DNA from: Acephala macrosclerotiorum | Lineage: Eukaryota > Ascomycota > Leotiomycetes > Helotiales > Mollisiaceae | Length of the DNA stretch: 64,000 bases | Assembly (NCBI GenBank): GCA_014904845.1 | Contig: MU119326.1 | Span: 94,045 to 158,044 of the forward strand | Direction of reading: 5' to 3' | Shown: positions 46,852 to 58,839 of the stretch, in pieces | How positions within the stretch are numbered: position 1 is the stretch's first letter | How the letters are laid out: each line of letters starts with the position of its first letter | Position numbers and translations under genes: made by a program | Notes under the pieces: model-generated | Told to the model about the DNA's origin: nothing | The model's database searches: none | Seen by the model: the letters and a program-made list of their open reading frames with translations, nothing else

Positions 46852-49800
46852 TTAGGATTTGTAAAGTCCCTTCGCATTCTCCTCCTCGCAGAGATCACAG
46901 CCACAGCCGTTGTCAAACCACTTTTCGAGAGCAGCGCGCCTGGATTCTCGACCGCCGTTCTTCTCTTCCTTCCTGATCCCCTTAGGATCACCGATGTAGG
47001 AAATCTTGAGCTCTTCTCCCTTCTTAATATTCTTCCCCGCTTTGCAGAACACAGAGCTGGAGCCGGGTTGTTGGACGATCCCGTTGCGATCCTTCAACCA
47101 ATTAATCCCCATGCCGTCGTGTGGAATAACGCCGTGCCATGTGACGTTTGGGTCGCATGAGTGGTTAATGAAGAGGTAGTTCGGGTTGATGGCAATCATC
47201 TGTGCAATCAATCCGCCGATCGAGGTTGTTCCCATGTTGGCGTTGTTCTCGAAGCGCCAGTAAATGGTTTGGATGACCTCAGGTGTGAATACCTTCTCGA
47301 GGAAGATGTCCACGCCCAACTCCATGAGTACGCGGGTAGGGGCGACAGTGTTCTCCCAGAACTGCCAATCGTGGGAGGTTGATGTGAGATCGCCAGGTTT
47401 CAGCGTCTTGTAATTCGCTGCCATGAGTGATAAGGATGGATGTTGAAGGGGATGCGCAATCTTCTTCTTGCCTCGAGATCGCTTCATGTCTCCCAGAACA
47501 ATTGCCATGAGTCGGAGAAACAAGATTGGGCGCCAGCTTGCCTTGCTTTCTCTACCCTTCGCGATATTCTTATTCTTGTACAACCAGTCGAAATCCTTCT
47601 TGCACAGAACCTTGTGATAGCTGGCCATAGCTTGATCGTAGCAAGTCCGTGAGCAGTACGATACTTGCTTGCAGCAATCCGGCACGACGAGGTGATCCGG
47701 CGAAACATAAGGGAAACACAAAGCAGCATGACAAGCATCACAGTGCTGCTGCTTGCTAGAAGGAACGTCCGAGACGCCCATCATAGTCTTATCAAGCATG
47801 ATAAGCTCACCATCCTCGATATCTCTCTTGGCAAAGACACCAAGTGGTCCGACATTCCCTCCCTTCTTGGCCTTTGACTGCTCTGATACTGGTCCAAAGA
47901 CAACTGGCTTGACCTCCCAAATTGCCAAGTCATCTTGCCTGTTGATCGTATCAATCTCCTTTGGAGTTCGATGGAATAAGTGTTCGTCCATCCAGGGATA
48001 TGGCTTTTGAAATATTCTGCCAGTTCGGCCTGCATATGTCATTTCCGGGGTCTCCATTTCACCGCCAGCCTCTTTCAAATGCTCGAGACGCTCACTATAT
48101 CCCAAATCCAGATTAGCCTGCAGCTCTCGAAGCCCAGCATCGTTGGGATATTTCTTCAAAGCTGCTTTGGCCCAGAGACGTCCATCGTAGAAAGCCGCAC
48201 AACCAAGGAGCGCAGCGAGGATGACCTTGTATGCCTGACATTCGAGATCTTCGAGTTCGTCATCAATCAATGCCTGTGGGAGTCTGTTGGGATCTTGCGC
48301 ATACTGTCGCTTGCTCAATAAGTCGTGACCGATCATGTCTCTGACGATAGAGCCAACATTTGGTGGATAGACCTTGCGTTTGTATTTTCTGAGACCGCTT
48401 TGTACGAGGATGAGTGCGCGGTAGCCATTGCCAGCAGCGACGTCGCAGAATCCCAGTTTATTGTCCACGGCTCCTAGCTCGATGTAAAAGTGTGGGTGGT
48501 AGGGTCGTTCTTCTCGGCGTTCGACAACGTATTTTCTGTAGTCGATGAGTTTGTCTAGTTCGCCCTGAGTACTTGTTAGCCTCGCTCCCCAATATCTAAG
48601 CAGACAAGGTGAGAAAGGGAAGGAAAGAACCTACCTCGAATTGGATTTGCAAGCCTGCCTCGATGTAGAAGGTGCTAGTGCCAAGCCACTCAACCTTCAT
48701 CTTCACACCGGCTTGGGTGAGCATGTTCTCACACTCTTGTATGCTTGAAGGGTGGGGTGGTTGGACTGGTCCACCATTTATTTCGGGCTCTACTGATCTG
48801 GTGCGGGGAGTTAAGCACTCTGCGTCGGATTCGTCATCGATCATTAGGGAGTCGAGATCCATGTTCTCAAACTGTTTGCTAAGCCTTGTCGATGAGTTGA
48901 GAATAGGAGTGTGCGAGTCTGAAGATGCTCCGCATTGATAGCCAGAGGTGTTGTATTCACCTGAACCTGACATCTTTGTGTTTATGTCGAGATCCATTGT
49001 CGAGGGGTTGAGTTGAGGAAAGGAAACAGGGCTGTAGTCGTCGTTGAGCTCCTCAATCTTCATCTTGACTTGTGGTGGTGATAGAGAGCCAAGAAGAGTT
49101 CGTGATGATGATTGGGAATAGACAGAAGCAGAGTAATCAGCTGCTGAATAGCTTCTCTTGTTTCCACCAGTCTCTGAATTGAATGAACGATGAAGTGGGG
49201 GTGAATCCACGCGTGGGAGTTTGGGGTGAAAGTGTATTGGTGTACGGAGATGTGGATATTGTGTGCTATTTGTGCTATCCTTACTTGTGCTTGTGTAAAG
49301 GGATGTTGAACTGTATGAGGATAGAACGAATGGTGTTGTAGTTGTAGCTGTAGTTGAGTAAGAGGTAGATGAAGTTCGAGGTCGAGAAAGGTTGCTGTTG
49401 TAAGAAGGATGGAGGTTTGAGGGACCATGAGAGACTTTATAATTGTCGAGATCGAGGGTAAGGCTGCGGTTGGTAGTGCTCTCGCCTATTATGGACGGGC
49501 TCCCGCTATTTTGAGGCAGAATATGGGATGAGGCTGGCAGTGTAATGTTGCTCTCGCCATTTTGGGACGGAAAGGGGGTCGAGGCGAGTGCAGCGGGTTT
49601 ACTCTCGCTTCTTTGGGATTGAAAAGGAGTTGAGGCGGGTGCAATATGGGTCTTGCCTATCGTGAGTGGTGGTGTCCCGCTGTTTTGGGAGGAAAGACGG
49701 CTCGAAGGGTTTGAATACTGTGTGGTTCGGCGGTTGCTCTCGCCAATTTGGGACGAGAAAGCAGATGCGGGTACAAAACAGGTCTTACCAATTTCACCAT

Positions 49801-50014
49801 TGTACAGAACAGTAGGAGGCAAAATCGACGAGCTGTTGCATGAGCTGGACTGAACATTATCCCTGCCTTCTCGGGGCATTCTCGTGGCAGAGCTGAGCAA
49901 GGAAGTGATGTACTGCTCTTGGGCTGCCAGTGGAACAAGATCGAAGAGGGGATTCTCTCGTAGAATTGCGGCTTTCATTGTCCCAAAGTCTTGAGGTGAT
50001 TGTGTTTGCGCCAT
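46852..50014 (-). CDS. SET domain protein with MYND-like zinc insert and long disordered N-terminus
   Basis: Exons 50014-48635 and 48564-46852 (71-nt intron, GTAGGT donor) join in frame to 1030 aa. Residues 1-430 are Ser/Thr/Pro rich and low in complexity. Residues about 440-640 are helical and resemble a TPR-like region (AYKVILAALLGCAAFYDGRLWAK region). The SET domain starts near 699 (NVGPLGVFAKRDIEDGELIM). It is split by Cys-rich MYND-like zinc ligands at about 735-781 (CDACHAALC, CCKQVSYCSRTC, C of HKVLCKKD). It resumes with the SAM-pocket motif INHSCDPNVTWHG (about 926-938) and GEELKISYIGD (about 975-985). The post-SET cysteines CGCDLC are at about 1014-1019. This is the SMYD/Set5-type architecture, a protein-lysine methyltransferase with histone or non-histone substrates. 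The start at 50014 was chosen as the first Met of the long frame. Confidence 0.86.
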
Positions 50015-51181
50015 GGTTGCGCGTTTGCTGTGTGCGCGTTTGCTGTGCGCGCGTCAGCATTTTCGGTAGACTGGGGTGAAAGTCACGGTAATGACAATGG
50101 AATTGCTATGCACTCACCCTCTGAACCCTGCGAAGATCAATAGAGAAAGGACGGGTAATCACATCAGGTTCTGCAAGGGGAGCAAGCGAGGTTCTCCGCT
50201 GGGAGGAGGGAGTAGTTGACAGCAACGAGTTGCGCGCAGAGTTTAGATGGTTGAAGATTTGCTCCTTCCACAGGAATATTTGAAAATGAGGCTTGATGAA
50301 TCAAAACGAAAGAGATAAAGTGAGTCACTGACGTGTTTCCCGTGCGTGTCGCCTACGCGCGAATCTCTGGACTTTGAAGTGTTTTGAAAGTGACGGCGTC
50401 CGGGTGAACTTCGGCAACTATCAAGGAAACAGAGTTATCGTTTTCAATGTCTTGCTACTAGAGGGTGATTCATATTTATAATTTCTATATACAACTTTAG
50501 CATCTCTAAGGTATGGGCGAATATTTGCTAGGCTCAAGAGAAAAGAGGCATTGGGCTCACCTCCAGTTGCTTGCCCTGACTTGCCAGGTGCCAGGACAAG
50601 CGAGGCTGTGAATAGGGGCTCGCTTTTAACTTTTGACGTGGCATGATAATGCCATTGCCTAGTGTTCTGCTTTGGAAAGGATGGGGTTCACAGGTGTAGA
50701 GACAATGAAAAGTACCTCTCGCCACTGAATATATATTCATCAAACGTTTGTTAGCAAACTTCACCTTCACATTCTTTGAGGGTCACGTGCTAAAGACTGC
50801 TTGCAGCTCTATATTTCGAGAACACTCAATCTTCCAAGAATTAAGAAATTTTAGTGAGATGCTAATCGATTGAACTACCATCGTGGAAGGCAAAAAATAG
50901 TCCTCATCTCCCGTTCAAACTCGAAGACTCTGATCGTAGGCTCCCAGTTCGACCCCTTCCTATCCCAGGTTTTGTGCGAAGTCAGAAGTCCAGGATTATC
51001 CTGTGTTATTGTTTCAACTCATGCAACAAGATATTGAAATCAACTGGTCACTAGCGTGGGCCGTGAGAAGGTTCCAAGCGTGGCAATATAGATATAAAAG
51101 CCCCAATTAGATGCCTCCAAACCAATGACTACGATAAACTAAATCATACACTGTCCTCTATTCCTACGAACTCGATCCGCT
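50015..51181. other. Intergenic region
   Basis: This is the promoter side of the SET gene. No gene was recognised. Direct repeats of GTTTGCTGTGCGCG (two copies, 50020-50050) lie just upstream of the start codon. Confidence 0.4.
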
Positions 51182-52855
51182 CTATTCAACATCATATCCA
51201 AATGCGAGTATAACAGCATTATTCCAATAAGCTACACACTCCCAATGTGTCGTGGCTGGCGTGTCCTGCAAAACATGGAGATCGACATTCTCATAGGATT
51301 GGGGGGTAGCCCAATCCATGCAGGCATTTATAGTAGTACAAGCAGCGGTCAACTGATCAGAGATGGCCCCAGTGGAAAACTCTTTCGTCATCGCAGTAAA
51401 GTATCCATCGTTGCCAGGATTGTCGAGGTTTTAGGTAGCACAAGAGCCGAAGAAAAGCTGATCCCATGTATAACTGTAGGAACCTGTTTCTGCGTATGAT
51501 GCACCACAATTGTACTGAGCGGGGGATGCAGGGGCAGCAGTACATCCAACAGATATTGGCGAGGGTGATTGGGCAGGCGCATTGGCGGTACTACTTGCTG
51601 CAAGAGGAGGTAGGGACAAAGATATAGGTGGGGGAGACTGAGTAGGTGCTTCGATGATGCTAGTTGGTGTAACAGGAGGCAGGGACGATGATAAAGACAG
51701 AATTCCACAAATACCAAATTCGGGCTGACAATTCGCCCCGCAGTAGATATCGGCGCTGCCGCAGAAGCCGTACTGGCTGCAACACTCGGCAGGAATACCG
51801 CCAGACGTCCATCCTAAACAGGTGATGAAGTCGCTGAGGCTATGACGATTTGAACACTAGAGATGGCAGGCCTGGGGAAGTCGTAGCCATACGCGAGTAT
51901 AACCGATGTGTTTTGAACTGTAAAAAAGTCCCCACTGCCAACAATCTCAGGGTACCCAACGCAGACCCACTCAACTTGGTTGCCAGATAATTCTACAAGA
52001 TGCAGATCTATACTTGACAACGAGTGTATAAAGCCGAAAAGGACGCACATCTCAACTACCAAGCAGGCTTCCTGCACGCTAGTCTGCAAATTCATATTGT
52101 ACGCCGAGCCAACGATCGGTGGATTGTTGCCAGGATTTCCAGGATTATTTTGATTTTCTGTGTATCCAATGCCGTGATATATCTGCGCCGCGGTGATGGC
52201 TGGCTCATTTAGACCAAACGCGCCAGCGGGTACCACCAAGGAGCCGCACACCGGAAAGCTAGGCAGCGGGATTGGAACCGTGCTTGACATTGCCGGTGAT
52301 GGCAAAGTGGCGGATATCAAAGGTTGAAAGGTAGAGGCCGCGGCAGGTTCCGAAACGGCTTCCGATGGCACAGCGGGAACTAACACTTGCGTTGATACTA
52401 TTGTTTGCACAATCTTCATTATAGTGTTATTGAGGAGTGGAAAGGATATCGTGATATGAGGCGTCGGAGGCGGGTTCTGCGACCGGGGCAAACTGTTCGC
52501 AAAAGGCAGAGTCGGCACGACCGGTGGAGTGGTGACTTTTGGAGGATTCCGGAAGTTGGAATATGAAGGTAATTTTATTGTGGTATCACCGTCAATTTTC
52601 GGTGGTTCTGGGCCATACGTGGGGCATGGAGGAGGTGCCAGCTGATAGGTTTCCCTGGCGCACGGAATAAGTATATATCTCGCAGGCAAGAGGCATTACT
52701 TACGATGAGAGCACATAAGTCTCTGCAGGAGGGCTTCCACCGTCAAATATTGTGATATAAATGCTTTGGCAAAGGGGTTGATCAAACAGATTGAACTGAG
52801 CCTTAGCAAGTGCTATTAGCACGGCCAGATACCAAAGTTTTGAGAAACGATGCAT
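51182..52855 (-). pseudogene. Secreted protein with duplicated domain and CBM18-like chitin-binding module, disrupted
   Basis: Exon 1 (52855-52704) encodes a signal peptide (MHRFSKLWYLAVLIALAKAQ) and joins exon 2 from 52654 across a 49-nt intron. A Pro/Thr-rich segment leads to a globular domain (VCGSLVVPAGAFGLNEPAIT ... VEWVCVGYPEI ... VILAYGYDF). Just after it the frame stops. From about 51817 another frame gives a hevein-like CBM18 core (GGIPAECCSQYGFCGSADIY, CG, CQ) and a Pro/Ser linker. A second copy of the globular domain follows (CGASYAETGSYSYTWDQLFF ... HWECVAYWNN ... VILAFGYDVE). That copy contains an in-frame TAA at 51433-51431. The frame change near 51820 could be a short intron with a weak donor (GTGTTC), but the TAA has no such excuse. 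An active relative would bind chitin outside the cell. The duplicated domain is not one I know. Confidence 0.65.
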
Positions 52856-53656
52856 TTTGCTCTTGTGCCACCGCATCGAGTGTTTGACAAGGATCGAGGG
52901 AGACTATTATACCCTCCACATTTTCGCCGGTGTTTCAAAAGATGTTGTTGCAGGCAACGAGGCTCCACGGGGAATGTAGACCATGCCCCTTTGACAATAA
53001 ATATGTCGTTACATCTCGGAAAATGTCCCGGTAATGCCCCGGCCGACAAGATAGCGTCGCGAAACGTTTTCCTTACATGCAATCTTTACATAGCTTCAGC
53101 TTCGCATCTGAAATATGAAATTCCTATAGATGTTTGATGGTACATGCTATTTTGTATGTGGTTCTTCGCAAGCCAGGGGCTCTTTTAACCCAATCCAATG
53201 TAAATTTGTTCCTGAACTGATGACCCTCTCAGGTATTGCGTGAAGCAAGGAGGTACTGATACTGACACGGGACTGTGATTGGCCGTACATAAAAGCTCAG
53301 AAATGTTATCGTGAAAATGTGAGTGCGTAAAAGAGACTGAACAGACAAGATCAGCCAATGGCGGTAAGACTAGAAGAAGATGATAACAATGATACGACAC
53401 GGCATACATTTAACAATTACTTCTACAGGTCTTATTTGAGACAAACCTTCTCATCTCAATAAAGTACATAGCGCAGGTGGACTGAAAGGGGGCTTGGAAA
53501 GAACTTCAAGGACATGAAAGCGAAAAGAAAGTCTATGCGCGAAAGTGTTGTAGCACCGTTCGAAGAATGAGAATAAGAGACAAGCATCTAAGTACCTCCA
53601 GGAAGAGACTCTTAGGGAAATAGAAATAGCCTCGCGGCACAATCCCACCGCTTATG
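52856..53656. other. Intergenic region
   Basis: No gene was recognised between the CBM18 locus and the left target duplication of the hAT element. Confidence 0.4.
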
Positions 53657-53664
53657 TGCTCAAC
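53657..53664. repeat. Left 8-bp target duplication of the hAT element
   Basis: TGCTCAAC here is repeated exactly at 57244-57251, directly outside the two ends of the element. Eight-base duplications are diagnostic of the hAT superfamily. Confidence 0.95.
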
Positions 53665-56600
53665 CAGCGTGATCAAAAATAATCACGTTAATTGATTAAA
53701 ATCATGATTAACTTGATTAAATTAAATTAAATTATGATTAACCAAAATCCAAAAAATCATGATTATAATTATGATTATAATTGATTATAATCATGATTAA
53801 CCATGATTAACCACGTGACCCCAACAAAAAATAATGTTTTTTAAATACTTCTCGTAATTATAAAGACTTTATATATTAAATTAAGATATATTTAATAAAA
53901 AACTATATTTTGATTAAAAAATAAGTAAATAAAAGCTTATTATAAAATAAAAAAAAATCATTTTCTATCTCGTTTTCAATTTTTTACTTTCTTCTTTATT
54001 TTCTTCTTTAAACACCCCCCAACTTTTCAAGCATATAATCTGCTCAAAAGTCTCTTTAGAAAGTCTATTTCTAGTCTTATTAATAATTAAAACTTCTTGC
54101 GAAAAGAATCTCTCAAAAGAAGTCGAAATTGCAAGGATTTGAAGATATTTTCGAGCAATTTGAGATAATATAGGATATTTATCCTTATTATCAGACCAAA
54201 AAGTAAAAGGTTTTACCTATTTATATATTAGCTTGAATTTTATAAAAAGAAATAATAATAATAAAGTTTTACTTACTTCTCGAATCGATAGTCTTTCTTG
54301 TAAATAAGTATCAAACTCATCTATATCATCTTCTATTTCATTTTCTAGATAGATATCAAGATCGTTATCATCTCTATCTAAATTCAAGTCTTGAGCCGCT
54401 TGAATAAATAGTAATTGATTAAAATAATCTCGTTTATAACTATATATTAAATTAATAAAAATTCTTTTATAAATCAACCAATGAACTAAATAACTTACGA
54501 TTAATAATCTTCATAGGGTTTATTATAAGTATCAACCTCTTGGCCCCTAGAAAGGCCAACAGTTTGTAATCTATCCCTACGAATACGAAAATCAAGAATT
54601 AAAACTAAATACATCGACTTATTTGATTCTTAAATATTTCCTCTATTAAGAATATATCTTCGCAATTTTGCTATTCCTTTATCAATAGCACTCGAAAATG
54701 CTTGATTCTATAAAATAAATTAGTAATTTTATTAATAAATAAAGATTTTATAATTTTTTGAAATATAAATATTTAAGAAAAATAAGCGAGATTAAGCGAG
54801 ATTGAATATTCAAAGGGAAAACAACTTACATTTAACTCCTCTTTAATCTTATTAAATTTATTATAAATATCATAAACCATAGGAATTAAATAATAAATTG
54901 TAGAGTATTTTTCAGTTTGTAGTTTAGTCGTAGTTTTAATAAATATCTCAAATATTTTAAGATATTTTTTTAAATATTCAATTTCAATTTCGAATAATTT
55001 TAATTTATTATTCTTAAAAGCTTTTGTTTCAAATAATTCAATAGTTGCATTGATTGCTTTTATAAGATGTAAAAAATCTCTTAGCATTTTAACTGTCGAA
55101 GACTATCGAGTTTTTTGATCTAAAATTAATTAATAATTTTTTTTATTTAAAATTAAATTAAAAAATATTTATCTAATTGTAGAATTCGAGAGTTTTCAAT
55201 CTTTTGAGCATCTATTTGAGCTTTTAAAGTTCTTGCATTCTCTTGAGAATATCTCAAGTTAATAATGGTTTTTCGAACTTTTTTTCAAATTGAAAAATCT
55301 AAAAAAATATTATTAATAAATTTTTAAATTTTTTTTATAAAATAAACTTACTAGAAATATCGATAATTACGTTATCTGGCAAATAATCATCGACTTGAAA
55401 ACTATTATTATTATTAAGAAAATTATAATCATTTTTAATAAGAGCTTGTAAAATATCTTGAACAGCAAAATTTAATACGTGAGTCGTGCAATAAATATCT
55501 CTTTCAAATTTTATATTTTCGTAAGAATAATGTAAACGAAATGCATTTATTAATATATCATTTGAAGAAGCATTATCTTTTGTAATACTATTAAAAATTA
55601 GTCTAAAATTATTAATAAAATTCAAAATAACAAAATTTACTTTTAAATATTATATTCGATATTAAAATGTTTCAAAGTTTCAATTAAAACTTGAAACATA
55701 TAAGATCTAGTATGCTTATCTTTTAAATCTCTTATTGCTAATAAATAAGACTTTAATTCGAAGTTCTTATTTATAAAATGACTATTAAAATAATTAATAA
55801 ATATTTTAAAAATTTAAATAATAATTTACATTGTAATTCCAAGATAAGCATCTTGATTAATAGCTATTCAAACATTCAAAGTTAAAGAAAAACCACCGTT
55901 AGTCAATTTTTGTTCTTCAATTTCTTTTTTAATCATTTTTTCTTTATTCGAATATAAAGAATTTAATTAATTTTTAAGCATTTAATAATATGTTTTTAGT
56001 ATTTTACTATTAAACTAATTAGTATAAAATAATTAAAAATAAAGAATATTTTATTTACTCATTGCAATAAATTAACAAATCTTTAAAAGATTAAAAAAAT
56101 ATAGATCGAAAAAATAAATTATTTGAAATTATAAAATTCATTAATAATTTTTTAAATTTTTCAATTTAAAACGTTTTCTCAGGAGTCTTTGGACGTTTAT
56201 TAGCTCTTTCTATAGTAAAACGATTCGTAATACTCGTTTGAGATTGAGAAGTTCTAGCTTCGAAAGAATTATCTAAAAAATATATTAATTTTTATTTTTA
56301 TTTTTAAAAATTTAAAATAAAATACTTATTATCAGAATCATCGATTAAAACCTTTTTTAGATTGACAAATTTATGATTATATTTATAATGAGTTTTATAA
56401 TTACTCGTAGAATAGAAAACCCGTTAATTAAAGAATTTTTTACTAAAATAAAATTATTAAATTAAAATTTATTTTGAGTTCGAATTACTTACTTACAATT
56501 CTTATAAAGACACTTCACTGTACAAGTTCGAATATTCTTTGGATCAAAAGAGTCCTCTTTAATAAGATCGAGAGTTCTTTCGAATAATTTATATTTGAAA

Positions 56601-57243
56601 ATTGGTGCTTGTTTATTAAGAGGTTTAAGATTAAAATCTTCACGATTTTAATTGAGATTAGTCTTTGCGGAAGTACTAATAGATATTCCGAATAAAATAA
56701 AAGAAGTTTGTAATATAAAGTTTTTTCGTAAGTTAAATGATTGATTTTTAAAAAAATAAAATATAATAATTTTAAAAAAGAAAATCGAGAATATTTATTC
56801 GAATATATAGAAAACTCATCGATTCTATTAGAATCTCTAAACTTCTACTAATTGGAAATTATCTTTGAATTTCAAAGTATTAAAAATCAAAAAATGAAAA
56901 ATTATAAATAATTTATTTAATTTATAATAAAGTAGCAAAGAGTCGAAGATTCGAGATAGAGAGTTGAATCGGAAGTTCGGCATCTCGCTAAGCTCGCTTG
57001 TAGCGCGCGCGATACTAGTTCTGTCCTAGCCCCGGCACTGCCGATTGATCAGATCTTATTTTAGAGCCTTATGCGCTACTTCGAACGAAAGCCGCATTTA
57101 GTCACGTGTTAATCAAGTTAATGTAATATAATCATGATTAACTTGATTAGATTTAGATTAGATTATGATTAATAGTATATTTTCATGATTAAATTATGAT
57201 TAACGACCCATAATCTAATTTAATCTAATCATTTATCACGCTG
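53665..57243 (-). mobile_element. hAT superfamily DNA transposon, complete but decayed
   Basis: The 3579-bp element starts CAGCGTGATCAAAAATAATC and ends ATCATTTATCACGCTG. The outer 9 bp (CAGCGTGAT) are perfect inverted repeats, with imperfect matching beyond. It is bounded by the perfect 8-bp duplication TGCTCAAC. Both ends carry many copies of TGATTAA and TCATGATTAACTTGATTA in the same orientation. These subterminal repeats would be transposase-binding sites. The interior is extremely AT-rich compared with the gene regions, and carries a degenerate transposase gene on the minus strand. Confidence 0.93.
53960..56600 (-). pseudogene. hAT transposase remnant
   Basis: Fragments of one transposase are spread over several minus-strand frames. 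Near 55830-55890 the frame reads NV-stop-IAINQDAYLGIT, where the family has Trp (TGG to TAG). Near 55575 it reads KDNASSNDILINAF and near 55480 IYCTTHVLNFAVQDILQ. These are the RNase-H-like catalytic strands of hAT transposases. At 54213-54010 the C-terminal dimerisation domain is well preserved: KYPILSQIARKYLQILAIST, then SFERFFSQEVLIINKTRNRL and IICLKSWGVF. A BED-type N-terminus would lie near 56350-56560 and is not clearly readable. Many TAA/TAG codons and frame breaks prevent a functional product. Confidence 0.88.
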
Positions 57244-57251
57244 TGCTCAAC
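57244..57251. repeat. Right 8-bp target duplication of the hAT element
   Basis: TGCTCAAC is identical to 53657-53664. Confidence 0.95.
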
Positions 57252-58254
57252 TCGTAAAGCGTCAACCCCGCAGGCCCCAACAAACCTCACTCGAATTTCC
57301 ACTATACACCATATTACACTTTTCATTCGTAGCATTGTGACTCTGCACTTAAAATGTTCCTACAATAGCACTTTCTTAAGTACTTGACGCGGAAATACTT
57401 GAAAGATGGGGTGGAACTGGTGCGATTGCTGAAGCAGTTCTGGATGGTCATGTCGTTTGGTGCTTTTTGGAAGCCTCGAAGCGTGCGGATCGTGGTATTA
57501 TCGGAATGGCACTCAATTTAGTGGTAGTTGCCAATGGCCGAGGGGATGGTGGCATTGGTGGGCCCTGTTGATGTGGGGGTGGTGCTGCTGCTCGTTGTCG
57601 TTAATACGGTGAGGGTGGTCGAAGTCGTCAAGATATTGGTCGATGATTGGGTGCTTAAGGACGCGCTTAGTGTTGAGAGTGATGAAGAAGCCTTCGGTGA
57701 TGGCAAAGTGGTCGATGTCGAGCTTGCCGTCGATAATACACTTGTCGTTGAAATCGGAGCAATGAACCTCCCGCTCCCAGGATCATACTTCGTCCGATCA
57801 TAATACAACTCCAAATATCCACCATAACCACCACACCACTGACTCCCATCCCCTGAGCAAGCATAGTTCATACAAATCTTATCATCCGCCTGCGCCGTCT
57901 TACTCGGAATCGCATTCCCAACCCAACACTCAGTAGTATATCTGTGCCACCAAACACATACCGCGCTTCCAAGGCCTGTGACTGACACAGCTCATTCGAA
58001 TTATTAACATTATTGAACGAATTCGTCTCGATCCTTGCTCCTGCACCACCATGAAAACATCAAAGATATCTGAACTGCACACTGCCATTCGCCATAAGCG
58101 GTCCAGCGGTAGGCGGCTGCAATGTCGCCGTGAAATTCAGAACATGAATATCCAAGTTCAAATTATTAGTATTCAACGTTCAAGCACCAAAACACACCAC
58201 AGGATCAGAATTCAAGAATGCAATCCTAGGCTCGAAGTACACTGTAACAGTTTA

Positions 58255-58462
58255 GGCTGCTCGTTTTTTCTCCAATGGGGCCCACGAGGACGTGCGGCGG
58301 GAGGAAGCTTGAGTAATATGAGCTTCGGTAAAGAGGTGAAAAAAAGGCCCGAGCTTAAATAATCGGAAACCGAGCTTTTTAGTAAAATTACTCGCAGATT
58401 TTTAATTAATGCAAGGATCTAAACATGTCGTGGGGCCCTATTTGGGGGGAAAACGAGCAGCC
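58255..58462. mobile_element. Tc1/mariner-type MITE with TA target duplication
   Basis: The 208-bp insertion has imperfect inverted ends of about 34 bp. The left begins GGCTGCTCGTTTTTTCTCCA. The right, read inverted, begins GGCTGCTCGTTTTCCCCCCA, and both continue into GGGCCC(C)ACGA. It is flanked by TA at 58253-58254 and 58463-58464. It has no coding capacity. Removing it rejoins the WSC-gene reading (APGASATATV on one side, TVYFEPRIAFLNSDPVV on the other). Confidence 0.88.
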
Positions 58463-58565
58463 TAGACACTGTTGCAGTAGCGGATGCCCCAGGAGCAATT
58501 GCCATTCTTTCTGGGAAATCTGTCGAGGGATTCGTGGCTCCTAGTACTGTGTCTTCAGGTAGTTT

Positions 58566-58696
58566 TGTTAAGAATCATGTGATTTAGTGCTGAGTTAGTG
58601 CTGCGGGGTTTAAGAGATCTCTCTCTCTCTCTGAGAACCATAATCATCAATATTATTAATAATAACAATAATCATTAAAATCATCAAATCTTCACA
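58566..58696 (+). repeat. 5' LTR (131 bp)
   Basis: Begins TGTTAAGAATCATGTGATTT and ends AAATCTTCACA. It differs from the 3' LTR by one CT unit and six substitutions. Five of these are C-to-T in CpA context here, and the sixth is the matching change on the other strand in the 3' copy. Confidence 0.93.
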
Positions 58697-58839
58697 TGGT
58701 AGCAACGCCTAATTGGCACCTTTATTAATAGAATCATCGAAATAGCGTCCACTCCTACTATTACTACCGTTTTCAGTACTCTTACCAATCCATCGAATTC
58801 TCAGTCTAATTCATTAAATTTGCTATCGACTTTCTCTTC

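Noticed and set aside
46251..47160. Two plus-strand open frames of about 240 codons
   Set aside because: They run antisense into the 3' end of the SET-domain gene, and the protein sequences look like chance frames.
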